64,000 bases of DNA, taken from the NCBI RefSeq assembly GCF_006717045.1, contig NZ_VFPH01000001.1:1860001-1924000 (forward strand). The letters are read 5' to 3'. Below the pieces are notes generated by a model. The model was not told the origin of the DNA and ran no database searches. It saw only the letters and a list, made by a program, of their open reading frames with translations. This document shows positions 53,242 through 61,856 of the stretch, in pieces. The DNA is from Pseudonocardia cypriaca (GTDB lineage: Bacteria > Actinomycetota > Actinomycetes > Mycobacteriales > Pseudonocardiaceae). Both the position numbers and the translations under genes were made by a program. Each line of letters opens with the position of its first letter. Position 1 is the stretch's first letter.

Positions 53242-54330
53242 CTACGCCTCGTTGATCAGCGCGACCGCCCGGTCGGCCACTCCCGGGTCGCCGATCAGGT
53301 GCTCCCACCGCCCGTACACCGGCTCGACGGCCGCCCGGAACGCCGCCAGCTCCGCGCCGTCCGGTTCCACGAGCTCGACGCCGCCCTCGAGGACCTGCGC
53401 CAGGTAGTCGCCCTCGTGCACGCCGACCATCACCTCGGTGCCGTCCCGGTAGAGCGCGCGGCCCGCTTCGTCGAGTGCAGCCCGCAGCTCGGGCGGCTGG
53501 GCCGCGTACCAGTCGCTGCGGCAGTACGCGTCGACGGTGTAGGCGCCGAAGTGGGCGCGCGTGCCGTAGCGGACGATCTCCTGCAGGTCCCGCGACACGA
53601 CCGTGCCGAGGTAGCTCATCAGCCCGTCGATGGTGCCGCGTTCCAGCGCCTCGAACACCTCCGACGAGCCCATGAACACCGGCGCACCGCCCAGCGCCTT
53701 GACGGTCTCGCCCTCGATCTCGCCGGCCACGCGGATCCGCAGGCCGCGCACGTCCTCGGGCCGCAGGACCGGCCTGCCGATCGTCCAGATGTACTCGAAC
53801 GTGCACGGCATCCCGCCGAGCAGCCGCACGCCCTGTGCGGCGAGCTGCTCGTTGACCAGCGTGAACAGCGGCCCGTCCGGGTTGATCGCCCGGCGCTGCC
53901 TCGCGTAGTCCTCCGCCCCGAACGGCAGCTCCATCGCTCCGAGGATCGGGAAGCTCGACGACACGTACGAGCTGGTCTGGAACATCACGTCGGCCACCCC
54001 GAGCAGGAGACCCGGGAGCAGCTGCTCGGCCCCGAGCAGGGTGCCGGCGTCGTACATGTCGCAGGTCAGGCGCCCGCCGCTCGTTGTGGCGAGGGTGTCC
54101 ATGAAGGTCTGGATGCCGGGGTAGAGGTCGTCGTAGGACTTGGGGACGTAGGTGGCGGTGGTGATGGGCGCGGTCGCGCCGCCGCTGCGACCGCAGCCCG
54201 CCAGCCCGGCCACCCCCAGCCCGGCGGCCGCCAGGAACGCCCGCCGGCCGATGGCTCCGCGCGCGAGCTGGGGCCCTCGCAGATCCCCCGGACCCGGCGA
54301 GGACACGCTCCGGCGCGCGTAGCCACCCAT
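53242..54330 (-). CDS. dctP: TRAP transporter substrate-binding lipoprotein DctP
   Basis: The 362-residue protein has a twin-arginine-like lipoprotein signal (IGRRAFLAAAGLGVAGLAGC, lipidated Cys). It then shows the DctP fold with the family segments FGAEDYARQRRAI, GLRIRVAGEIEGETVKALGGAPVFM and FEALERGTIDGLMSYLG. The conserved Arg that contacts a carboxylate substrate is probably in RIRVAG. The ligand is likely a small organic acid but cannot be named. ATG 54330 has GGAGG at 8 bases. It is the first gene of dctP-dctQ-dctM. Confidence 0.92.
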   Translation of the reverse strand: MGGYARRSVSSPGPGDLRGPQLARGAIGRRAFLAAAGLGVAGLAGCGRSGGATAPITTATYVPKSYDDLYPGIQTFMDTLATTSGGRLTCDMYDAGTLLGAEQLLPGLLLGVADVMFQTSSYVSSSFPILGAMELPFGAEDYARQRRAINPDGPLFTLVNEQLAAQGVRLLGGMPCTFEYIWTIGRPVLRPEDVRGLRIRVAGEIEGETVKALGGAPVFMGSSEVFEALERGTIDGLMSYLGTVVSRDLQEIVRYGTRAHFGAYTVDAYCRSDWYAAQPPELRAALDEAGRALYRDGTEVMVGVHEGDYLAQVLEGGVELVEPDGAELAAFRAAVEPVYGRWEHLIGDPGVADRAVALINEA

Positions 54331-54572
54331 GGCGACAACCTCCGTGATGGCGATCATCGCTGTCAAGCCCAGACATCTGATGTGCGTGAGCCAGGTCTCC
54401 CGCTGTCCTTCCGATGGCGGGCGGATGAACCCGCCCAGGGATCGGGGAAACAACGTGTGAACGGAATCTGACAACATTCGGAGCATATGACACTTCCGGG
54501 GTCCCGTCCTCGATCCGGCCTTCCCGTCGGCTTAGGGTGAGCGCGCACCGACAACGGAGGACCTCTCCCCAC
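54331..54572. promoter_or_regulatory. Divergent promoter region between dctP and ugp-like operons
   Basis: This 242-base gap must drive both uptake operons in opposite directions. An A/T-richer core at 54447-54490 (around GAATCTGACAACATTCGGAGCATATGACAC) is the likeliest promoter site. Neither -10/-35 pair could be fixed with confidence and no regulator gene is adjacent. Confidence 0.4.
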
Positions 54573-55535
54573 ATGGCCACCGCAACCTCCCTGCCGGATG
54601 CCCCGGTCCGGCAGACCGGGGCGCACCGGGCGCCGCGTTCCCGGCCCCGGCCCCGATACCGCAACCGGCTGCGGAACTGGCTGATTTTCGCCGTGCTCGC
54701 CGGACCGAACATCGCATTGCTCGTCGTGTTCACCTACCGGCCGCTGCTGCAGTCGTTCTACCTGTCGACGCTGCAGTGGAACCTCGGCTCGCCCACCGCC
54801 TTCCCGGTCGGCCTCGCCAACTACGCCGACTTCTTCGCCGACCCGGGCACCCCGCGCATGCTCGCCGTCACGGCGATCTTCACGCTCGCCACGGTGGGCG
54901 GCGGCATGGTGCTCGGCCTGCTGCTCGCGGTGCTGCTGAACCGGAAACTGCACTTCCGGGGCGTGGCCCGCACCATCGTCGTGGCCCCGTACGTCCTGTC
55001 CGGCGTCGCGGTCGGGCTGCTGTGGCTGTTCGTGTTCGACCCCAACTTCGGGGTGCTGTCGGCCCTGCTGCACACCGTCGGGATCGGCTCGCCCGACTGG
55101 TACACCGCCCCCCACTGGGCCCTGGTGATGGTCATCATCGTGTACCTCTGGAAGAACGTCGGGTACGTGGCGCTCATCTATCTCGCCGGATTGCAGGCGG
55201 TGCCCCGGGATCTGCTCGAAGCGGCCTCCCTGGACGGCGCCTCGCCGCTGCGGTCGTTCGTTTCCGTGGTGCTCCCATTGCTCGGTCCCACCACGTTCTT
55301 CCTCGGCATCACCACATTGCTGACCTCATTGCAGTCCTTCGACATCATTCGGGCCATGACGAACGGCGGCCCGCTCGAGGGAACCACCACGATGATGTAC
55401 TCGATATACCTCGAGGGATTCGCGGGCGGGCGCGCCGGCTATTCGTCGGCGATCGCCACGATCCTGTTCCTCGTGCTCTTCGCCGTCACGGTGGTGCAGC
55501 TCAGGTTCGTGGAGCGGAAGGTCCACTACACATGA
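54573..55535 (+). CDS. ABC sugar/glycerol-3-phosphate permease, UgpA-like
   Basis: The 320-residue protein has six membrane helices, and the EAA motif (EAASLDGASPLRSFVSVVLPLLGP) that docks the ATPase. The ATG at 54573 follows ACGGAGG at 12 bases. It is the first of four genes with ugpE-, ugpB- and ugpQ-like partners. Its stop overlaps the next start (ATGA). The substrate is inferred as glycerophosphodiesters from the GDPD gene in the operon. Confidence 0.9.
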   Translation: MATATSLPDAPVRQTGAHRAPRSRPRPRYRNRLRNWLIFAVLAGPNIALLVVFTYRPLLQSFYLSTLQWNLGSPTAFPVGLANYADFFADPGTPRMLAVTAIFTLATVGGGMVLGLLLAVLLNRKLHFRGVARTIVVAPYVLSGVAVGLLWLFVFDPNFGVLSALLHTVGIGSPDWYTAPHWALVMVIIVYLWKNVGYVALIYLAGLQAVPRDLLEAASLDGASPLRSFVSVVLPLLGPTTFFLGITTLLTSLQSFDIIRAMTNGGPLEGTTTMMYSIYLEGFAGGRAGYSSAIATILFLVLFAVTVVQLRFVERKVHYT

Positions 55536-56374
55536 TCGTGGACGCCCGCCCGCGGGCCGCACGGCCGGCCGTCGGCGGCTACCTCACGATGGCGCTCGCC
55601 GTCGCGGTCATGGTGCTGCCGCTGGTCTGGATGGCGCTGGCCAGCTTCAAGGACATGGACGAGCTCTACCGGCTGCCGATCCAGTGGCTCCCGGAGTCGC
55701 TCGCCCCCACCAACTACGTGACGGCGACGCAGACCGTCCCCTTCGGCATGTTCTTCGTGAACAGCGCGGTCACCACGGTGCTCGGCGCCGGGCTGAAGAT
55801 GCTGCTCGGGCTCATGACCGCCTACGCGCTGGTGTTCGTGGACATCCCGTTCCGCAGGTTCTTCTTCTACGTCGTGGTGTGCGCGCTGCTCGTGCCGCAG
55901 CAGATCGTGCTCATCCCGAACTACGCGCTCGTGGCCGAGCTCGGCTGGCTCAACACCTACCAGGGGATGATCGTCCCGGGGCTCGCGAGCGCGTTCGGCA
56001 CGTTCCTGTTCCGGCAGCACTTCCTCACCCTGCCCCGCTCCATCCTCGAGGCGGCCGAGCTGGACGGCGCAGGCCACCTGCAGCGGCTGTGGCGGTTCGT
56101 CGTGCCGCTCTCCGGGCCCACGATCGCCGCCGTCGGGCTCGTCTCGATCGTCACCGAGTGGAACGACTACCTCTGGCCGCTCCTGGTGATCGACCGGCCG
56201 GAGATGATGACGCTCCCGGTCGGGCTGACCCTGCTGATGAACTTCGACGGCGTCCCCGACTGGGGCGTGATCATGGCCGGCACCGTCCTGGTGACCGTGC
56301 CGGTCCTCGCCGTCTTCTTCCTCCTCCAGCGCCGGATCGTCGCCGGGCTGGTCACCGGCGCCGTCACCGGCTGA
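55532..56374 (+). CDS. ABC sugar/glycerol-3-phosphate permease, UgpE-like
   Basis: The 280-residue permease has six membrane helices and the EAA loop ILEAAELDGAGHLQRLWRFVVPLSGP. The ATG at 55532 overlaps the first permease's stop. It pairs with the UgpA-like protein to form the channel. No ATPase gene is in the operon. Confidence 0.92.
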   Translation: MIVDARPRAARPAVGGYLTMALAVAVMVLPLVWMALASFKDMDELYRLPIQWLPESLAPTNYVTATQTVPFGMFFVNSAVTTVLGAGLKMLLGLMTAYALVFVDIPFRRFFFYVVVCALLVPQQIVLIPNYALVAELGWLNTYQGMIVPGLASAFGTFLFRQHFLTLPRSILEAAELDGAGHLQRLWRFVVPLSGPTIAAVGLVSIVTEWNDYLWPLLVIDRPEMMTLPVGLTLLMNFDGVPDWGVIMAGTVLVTVPVLAVFFLLQRRIVAGLVTGAVTG

Positions 56375-56397
56375 ACCCCCTCGCAGAGAGGCTGTAC

Positions 56398-57747
56398 ATG
56401 ACCACACCCGAACTCTCCCGGCGCGGGCTGCTGCGCCTCGGCGCCCTGCTGGGCGGCACCGCAGCCCTGGCGGCGTGCGGGGGACCGAGCCTCTCCGAAG
56501 GGGGCGGCGCGGCCCAGGCCGACATCGACTGGTCGGGGGTGCGGCCTGCGGACCGGATCACCTGGTGGAGCAACCACCCGGGCACCTCGATCGAGCTCGA
56601 GCAGGAGTACATCCGCCGGTTCCAGGCCCAGAACCCGGGGATCACCGTCAACCTGGTCACGGCGGGCAAGAACTACGACGAGGTCGCGCAGCGGTTCCAG
56701 GCGGCCGCCGGCACCGACAACGCGCCGGACCTCGTGGGCGCCAGCGACGTCTGGTGGTTCCGCTACATGATCAACGGCCAGATCATCCCGCTCGAGGGGC
56801 TGGCGCAGCACCTGCAGATCGACACGGCCGACTTCAACCGCACCCTGTACGACGACTACGCGTTCGACGGCAAGCACTGGGCGCTGCCGTACGCCCGGTC
56901 CACGCCGCTCTTCTACTACAACCGCGACGTCTGGCAGCGCGCCGGCCTGCCCGACCGGGCCCCGGAGACCTGGGACGAGTTCGAGCAGTGGGCGCCCGCG
57001 CTCGCGCAGGTCGTCGGCCGGCCGCCGCTCGGCCTCGGAACCGCCACCTCGTGGGGCGCCTGGTGGTTCTACAACTTCATGTGGGGCCGGGGCGGGGCGT
57101 ACTCGCAGGAGTGGACGCTCACGCTCGACAAGCCGGAGACCCTGGACGCGGGGGAGTACGTCCGCGCCCTGGTCCACGACAAGAAGATCGCGGCCCCGAC
57201 CCAGGGCGGCGACGACGGGTACGTCGCCGACTTCTCGGCGGGTGTCACCGCATGCACGATGGCCTCCACCGGCTCGCTGCGCGGCATCCTGCAGCAGGCG
57301 AAGTTCCAGGTCGGGACCGGCTTCCTGCCCAAGGGCCCGGCCGGGCCCGCCTGCCCGACCGGCGGCACCGGGGTGGCCATCGCGTCGTCCAGGACGCCGG
57401 AGCAGCAGCTCGCGGCCGGCATGTTCCTGAAGTTCCTCACCGAGCCCGCGCAGACGGCGCACTTCTCGGCGGGCACCGGCTACATGCCGGTGCGCACGTC
57501 GGCCGTGGAGAGCCCGGAGATGGCGGCCGTGTTCGCCAGCACACCGCAGGCCCGCACCGCCGTCGACCAGCTCGCCACCACGCGGGTGCAGGACTGGGCG
57601 CGCACGTTCGTCCCGTCCGGCGACCAGTACCTCACCACCGCCATCCAGAAGATCGTCCTGCAGAACGAGAACCCGGCCACCGCGTTCTCCGCCGCCGCTG
57701 CGGAGATCAAGACCTCGTACGAGCAGAACGTTGCGCGCTACATCTAG
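56398..57747 (+). CDS. ABC substrate-binding lipoprotein, UgpB-like
   Basis: The 449-residue protein has a Tat-like lipoprotein signal (SRRGLLRLGALLGGTAALAAC) and the extracellular solute-binding family 1 fold, with DNAPDLVGASDVWWFRY, ALPYARSTPLFYYNRDVWQRAGL and ATSWGAWWFYNFMWGRGG. The Trp-rich binding site fits glycerol-3-phosphate or a glycerophosphodiester. The ATG at 56398 lies 23 bases after the permease stop. It overlaps the GDPD gene by 17 bases. Confidence 0.92.
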   Translation: MTTPELSRRGLLRLGALLGGTAALAACGGPSLSEGGGAAQADIDWSGVRPADRITWWSNHPGTSIELEQEYIRRFQAQNPGITVNLVTAGKNYDEVAQRFQAAAGTDNAPDLVGASDVWWFRYMINGQIIPLEGLAQHLQIDTADFNRTLYDDYAFDGKHWALPYARSTPLFYYNRDVWQRAGLPDRAPETWDEFEQWAPALAQVVGRPPLGLGTATSWGAWWFYNFMWGRGGAYSQEWTLTLDKPETLDAGEYVRALVHDKKIAAPTQGGDDGYVADFSAGVTACTMASTGSLRGILQQAKFQVGTGFLPKGPAGPACPTGGTGVAIASSRTPEQQLAAGMFLKFLTEPAQTAHFSAGTGYMPVRTSAVESPEMAAVFASTPQARTAVDQLATTRVQDWARTFVPSGDQYLTTAIQKIVLQNENPATAFSAAAAEIKTSYEQNVARYI

Positions 57748-58561
57748 GGCGGTCCCGAGCGACCGGCTCCCCGAGGCCCTACGCCCACATCCGGATCACA
57801 TCCGCACCATCGCGCACCGCGGCGACTCGTCGTCCGCACCGGAGAACACGATCGCGGCGTTCGACGCCGCGGTCGCCGCCGGGAGCGATCTCATCGAGAT
57901 CGACGTGCGGATCACGGCCGACGGCGTGCCCGTGATCATCCACGACGGGTCGGCGCTGCGCACCACCGGCATCGACGCCGACGTGGCACTGACCAGCTCG
58001 GAAGCGCTCGCGGCCGCCGACGCAGGCAGCTGGTTCTCGCCCGCGTTCGCCGGTGCCCGGGTGCCGACGCTCGCCGAGGTCGCCGAGTGGGGAGCGGCGC
58101 ACCCGGACATCGGGTGGCTCGTCGAGCTCAAGGGGCCGTGGACCGCTGCCCAGCTGGCCGGGCCGGTCGACGCGATCCGGCGCCACGGGCTGTCCGGCCG
58201 CACGATCCTGCAGGGCTTCGAGACGCAGACGGTCGCCGCGGCCCGGGACGTCGCCCCCGACCTGCCGCGAGCGCTGCTCGTGTACGGCTCGGTGCACTTC
58301 GACGAGCTGACCGGCCGCCTGGAGGAGCTCGGGGCGGCCGGCTGCAACCCGACCGGCCAGCTGCCCATCGAGATGCCCGGCCTCGCGGTCCGGCTGCGTG
58401 AGGCGGGCTACAGCGTGTACCCGTGGACGCTCGACGAGCCGGACGAGTGGGGCGCCGCGGGTGTCGCCGGGGTGGACGGGGTCATCACCAACCGGCCCGG
58501 GCGCTTCCGCAACTGGCTCGCACTGCGGTGGTCCCCAGGGGCGCCGGCGTTGGCGTCCTGA
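57731..58561 (+). CDS. Glycerophosphodiester phosphodiesterase, UgpQ-like
   Basis: The 276-residue enzyme shows the GDPD motifs IAHRGDSSSAPENTIAAF, the metal-binding EIDVRITADGVPVIIHD and a later LVELKGPW. It cleaves glycerophosphodiesters to glycerol-3-phosphate and an alcohol in the cytoplasm. The only usable start is TTG 57731, overlapping the binding-protein gene by 17 bases, so translation is coupled. Its presence is the main evidence that the operon imports glycerophosphodiesters. Confidence 0.93.
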   Translation: MRATSRAVPSDRLPEALRPHPDHIRTIAHRGDSSSAPENTIAAFDAAVAAGSDLIEIDVRITADGVPVIIHDGSALRTTGIDADVALTSSEALAAADAGSWFSPAFAGARVPTLAEVAEWGAAHPDIGWLVELKGPWTAAQLAGPVDAIRRHGLSGRTILQGFETQTVAAARDVAPDLPRALLVYGSVHFDELTGRLEELGAAGCNPTGQLPIEMPGLAVRLREAGYSVYPWTLDEPDEWGAAGVAGVDGVITNRPGRFRNWLALRWSPGAPALAS

Positions 58562-58629
58562 CCGGGGGCGAGTAGGCGTAGCGGCGACCCGCGGCGCGGG
58601 CGGCACCGGGCACCGGTGAGGATCGGCGC

Positions 58630-59877
58630 GTGAGCTCCACCGATCGCCACGCGCGGCGCTCCGCCCGGCACCGCCGACTCGACGACGACGACGTCCGGAC
58701 GGGGCACGGCCACGGTCACGGGCACCCGCCCGCGCCGCCCACCGACCGCCGGGTGCGGATGCTGATCGCGGCGCTGCTGGTGCCGTGCGCGCTGGCGACG
58801 GCGGTGGGTCTCGTGCTGCTGTACCCGTTCGGCGAATCGGCGCCCGCCGACGACGTCACCGCGGTGCGCGTCGACGGCCACGTCACCACCGCCACGGAGA
58901 CGGCCTGCAGCGACGATCCGAACGCGCAGAGTTGCCTCGCGCTCACCGTCGCGATCGCCGAAGGACCGCTGGCCGGGCAGAGCGTCGTGACCGAGGTGTC
59001 GATCGTCCGGGGCGAGGCGCCGTTCGGGGCCGGGGACGACGTCGTCCTCTCCGTACCGGAGGACGAGCTGACCGAACCGGCGGCCTACGCGGTGGTCGAC
59101 TTCCAGCGCAACACCCCGCTGCTGGTACTGGCCCTGCTCTTCGCGGCTGCCGTCTTCGGGCTCGGCGGCAGACGTGGCCTCGCGGCGCTCGCGGCGCTCG
59201 CGCTCACCGCGACGACGCTGATCGCCTTCGTGCTGCCCGCGATCCTGGCCGGTCGCGACCCGCTCGCGGTCGCCGTCGTCGGCTGTTGCGCGATCATGTT
59301 CGGAGCGCTCTACCTCACCCACGGCATCTCGGCACGGACCTCGACCGCCGTGCTGGGCACGCTGGCGAGCCTGGTGCTGATCGGGCTGCTCGGCACCGCG
59401 TTCGCCGAGCTCGCCCAGCTCACCGGCGCCGACGAGGACACCGCCAACCTCGCCGCCGCGCTCGGGACGGGCGTCGACGGCCGGGGGCTCGTACTGGCCG
59501 GCCTGATGATCGGCGCACTCGGGGCGCTCGACGACGTCACCGTGACCCAGACCTCGGCGGTCTGGGAGCTGCGGCAGGCCGACCCCGGCCTGCGCAGCAC
59601 CGCGCTGTTCCGCGCCGCCATGCGGATCGGGCGCGACCACGTGGCGTCGGCGGTGAACACGCTCGTGCTCGCCTACGCCGGAACCACGCTCCCGCTGCTA
59701 CTGGTGTTCTCGGCCAACCAGCGTGGGCTCGGCGACGTCCTGACCACGCAGGTCATCGCGACCGAGGTGGTGCGCACCCTGGTGGGGAGCATCGGCCTGG
59801 TCGCATCCGTCCCGGTCACCACGGCCGTCGCGGTGGCGGTTGCCACCCGCGGCAGGAGGCCGGTGGGGAAAGGCTGA
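58630..59877 (+). CDS. YibE/F-family membrane protein
   Basis: The 415-residue protein has a charged His-rich N-terminus (GHGHGHGHP), one membrane helix, an external domain of about 90 residues with cysteines (CSDDPNAQSC), then seven or so helices. Family motifs are GALYLTHGISARTS and IGALGALDDVTVTQTSAVWEL. The His-rich tail may bind metal, but this is inference. The GTG at 58630 lacks a strong ribosome site. The function is unknown. Confidence 0.88.
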   Translation: MSSTDRHARRSARHRRLDDDDVRTGHGHGHGHPPAPPTDRRVRMLIAALLVPCALATAVGLVLLYPFGESAPADDVTAVRVDGHVTTATETACSDDPNAQSCLALTVAIAEGPLAGQSVVTEVSIVRGEAPFGAGDDVVLSVPEDELTEPAAYAVVDFQRNTPLLVLALLFAAAVFGLGGRRGLAALAALALTATTLIAFVLPAILAGRDPLAVAVVGCCAIMFGALYLTHGISARTSTAVLGTLASLVLIGLLGTAFAELAQLTGADEDTANLAAALGTGVDGRGLVLAGLMIGALGALDDVTVTQTSAVWELRQADPGLRSTALFRAAMRIGRDHVASAVNTLVLAYAGTTLPLLLVFSANQRGLGDVLTTQVIATEVVRTLVGSIGLVASVPVTTAVAVAVATRGRRPVGKG

Positions 59878-59913
59878 TCCGGGCCGTCCCCCGGTCGACG
59901 CTCCTATGGTTCG

Positions 59914-60966
59914 TCAAGCCGTTGCGGCGCCTGATTCGAGCTGCCGGTAGAGCTGGCGGGCGATGTAGCGCTTGAGGCACCGCTTGATGTCGCGGTCGGT
60001 CTTGCCCTGGGCTCGGCGACGGTCGGCGTAGGCGCGGGTGTCGGGGTCGTAGCGCAGCCGGGACAGCGCGATGTTGTGCAGGGCCCGGTTGAGTTGGCGG
60101 TTGCCGGAGCGGTTGAGCCGATAGCGCACCGTTTTACCCGAGGAGGCTGGGATCGGGGCGGCGCCGGCGAGCATCGCGAACGCGGCATCGTTGCGGCACC
60201 GCCGGGAATGCGACCAGGCGGTCAGCACGGTCGCGGCGTTGATCGGGCCGACCCCGGACAGCGTGAGTAGATCCGGTCGCCACGCGCGCACGATTGCTCG
60301 GATCGCCCGTTCGTGCTCGTTGGCCTCGGTTTCCAGGGCGCGGACCCGGCGGGCGAGTGCCCGCAGTGTGGACAGGGCGGTGAAGGTGTGCACGTCGGCG
60401 CTGGCCGTGGCCGGTCGCAGCCGCGCGGCGGTGGTGAGCATGTCGCGGGTGGTCTGGCCGCGGAACCGGGCCCGGACCGGTTCCGGGGCGGTGATCACCA
60501 GTGCGCGCAGCTGGCGTTGGGCGGTGCTGGCCGCGGCGACCGCGGCCCGGCGTGCGGTGAGCAGGATCTGCAGGCCGGCCCGTTCGGGTCCGGTCTTGGG
60601 CTGTGCCAGTCGTGTGCGGGCGAGCGCGTCGCGGGCGGCGCGTTCGGCGTCGATCGGGTCAGACTTTGCCCCGGCTCGGCGGGCGGGGCGGACCGGCCGG
60701 TCAAGTTCGACGACCAGCTCACCGAGCTGGTCGAGGTGTCGGGCCAGGCCGGCGCCGTAGCCGCCGGTGCCCTCGATCGCCCAGCCGCGCAGCCCGCCGT
60801 GGGCCTCGGCCAGCGCGACGAGTTCGGCGTATCCGTCTTCGTCGGCGCTCACCGTGGCGGTGGCCAGCACGGCGCGGGTATCGGTCGCGACCACGGCCGC
60901 GGTGTGGGTGTCGGTGTGGGTGTCGACCCCGATGACGAGCTCGACCAGTTCTGCGAGCATGGACAA
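59914..60966 (-). CDS. IS110-family DEDD transposase
   Basis: The 350-residue protein has the RuvC-like N-terminal domain with acidic residues in VIGVDTHTDTH, AIEGTGGYGAG and KSDPIDAERAARDAL. It then has a coiled-coil middle, and the transposase_20 domain with LSGVGPINAATVLTAW and the Ser nucleophile region in PIPASSGKTVRYRLNRSGNRQ. The reading frame is intact, so the element may be active. The start is TTG 60966 (AGGAG at 6 bases) or ATG 60960. IS110 enzymes are RNA-guided by a bridge RNA. Confidence 0.95.
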   Translation of the reverse strand: MSMLAELVELVIGVDTHTDTHTAAVVATDTRAVLATATVSADEDGYAELVALAEAHGGLRGWAIEGTGGYGAGLARHLDQLGELVVELDRPVRPARRAGAKSDPIDAERAARDALARTRLAQPKTGPERAGLQILLTARRAAVAAASTAQRQLRALVITAPEPVRARFRGQTTRDMLTTAARLRPATASADVHTFTALSTLRALARRVRALETEANEHERAIRAIVRAWRPDLLTLSGVGPINAATVLTAWSHSRRCRNDAAFAMLAGAAPIPASSGKTVRYRLNRSGNRQLNRALHNIALSRLRYDPDTRAYADRRRAQGKTDRDIKRCLKRYIARQLYRQLESGAATA

Positions 60967-61213
60967 CGCGTTCTCCTGACCTGGAGGGACGTGAGGTCCG
61001 GTCCGGATCGGAGTCGGCAGGACTGTGACGGGACACGCCAGCGGCTACTGGCGGTCATGCTCCTGATCAAGCCAGCTACTCCGGCCGGGCCGGTGCCGAC
61101 AGCAACAGGCGGACAAGTCGGATCAAGGGCATCACGCCAGTCAGGCGAAGAGCCACACCTGCTGCTGTCATCACCAGCCCACTGTCACTGAGCCAGCTTC
61201 ACCATCCTCACAG
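60967..61213 (-). ncRNA. Non-coding flank that may encode an IS110 bridge RNA
   Basis: These 247 bases upstream of the transposase start contain no gene. A hairpin GCCAG-CGGCTA-CTGGC (61037-61052) and GC-rich short pairings are present. In IS110-group elements the bridge (seek) RNA is transcribed from the non-coding end beside the transposase start. Position supports the idea; I could not identify the guide loops or boundaries from sequence alone. Confidence 0.4.
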
Positions 61214-61480
61214 TCAGCCGAGGTCGCGCCCCGGCACCGGCTGGCCCGCGTTCTCCCGGCTGCCGGCGCGGGTGCGCCGGGGGTCGGGCGCGCCGTCCTC
61301 GGGGAACCGCCTCAGGAACTCCTCCTCAAGGGCCAGCATCCGCTCGGTGTGCGCGTGCAGGGCCGACTCGCTCCCACCGAGCACGGTGTCGTGGCGGGTC
61401 TCGTGCAGGTGGGCCAGCTCGCGGCGCAGGTCGTCGTCGGGCAGCTCGGCCGGGGCGATGCCGTGCGATCGGTCCGTCAT
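61214..61480 (-). CDS. DUF6158-type small protein
   Basis: The 88-residue protein reads SHGIAPAELPDDDLRRELAHLHETRHDT and later HTERMLALEEEFLRRFPEDG. I recall this as the actinobacterial DUF6158 family, a charged helical protein of unknown function. The ATG at 61480 has no strong ribosome site. Its stop lies next to the IS110 flank, so the insertion site is immediately downstream. Confidence 0.75.
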   Translation of the reverse strand: MTDRSHGIAPAELPDDDLRRELAHLHETRHDTVLGGSESALHAHTERMLALEEEFLRRFPEDGAPDPRRTRAGSRENAGQPVPGRDLG

Positions 61481-61544
61481 GGGCCTGGAGTGCCCACCGG
61501 ACGCGCTCGACATGCGGGGGGCGGCTTGAGGCAGTATCGATCGG

Positions 61545-61856
61545 ATGATCGTGCGAATGTCGACCGCGGGCGCCGTCGTGCAGGACCCCGACGACCTCGC
61601 CGACCTGCGCCTGGACACCGAGCTCGACACCGAGCGGCTCAGGAAGGCCCTCACCACGACGGGAACGGGAGAGCTCACCGACGACGGCACCGCGCTGCTG
61701 GACGTGGCCGTTCTCCGGTCGCTCGCCGTGATGAGCCCCACCGCCCCCGGCTGGTCGAAGCGGTGGGTGGCGATGATCGAGGACGCGGAGCGGAGGGGAC
61801 TGCTGTCCGCGGACCGGCGGTCGGTGCGGGTGCCCGTCAGCCCGGCGCGCCGATGA
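61545..61856 (+). CDS. Hypothetical protein, 103 aa
   Basis: This small charged protein (DDLADLRLDTELDTERLRKAL, then ALLDVAVLRSLAV) has no recognised domain, signal or membrane segment. The ATG at 61545 lacks a clear ribosome site. It overlaps the 3' end of the convergent AraC gene by 20 bases. The Thr/Asp-rich acidic composition in its frame argues for a real gene, but it remains unproved. Confidence 0.5.
   Translation: MIVRMSTAGAVVQDPDDLADLRLDTELDTERLRKALTTTGTGELTDDGTALLDVAVLRSLAVMSPTAPGWSKRWVAMIEDAERRGLLSADRRSVRVPVSPARR

Larger units (their letters stand above)
59900..61213 (-). mobile_element. IS110-family insertion sequence (ends not fixed)
   Basis: The single-gene element encodes a DEDD transposase and has a long non-coding region on the start side of the gene, as in the IS110 group. 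One end is within about 10 bases of the stop; the word GCTCCT...TCAAGCC occurs there (59900-59920) and again at 61059-61073, which may mark the ends. If so, the element is about 1.16 kb. If not, it runs to near 61213. No terminal inverted repeat or target duplication is expected for this family. Confidence 0.75.
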
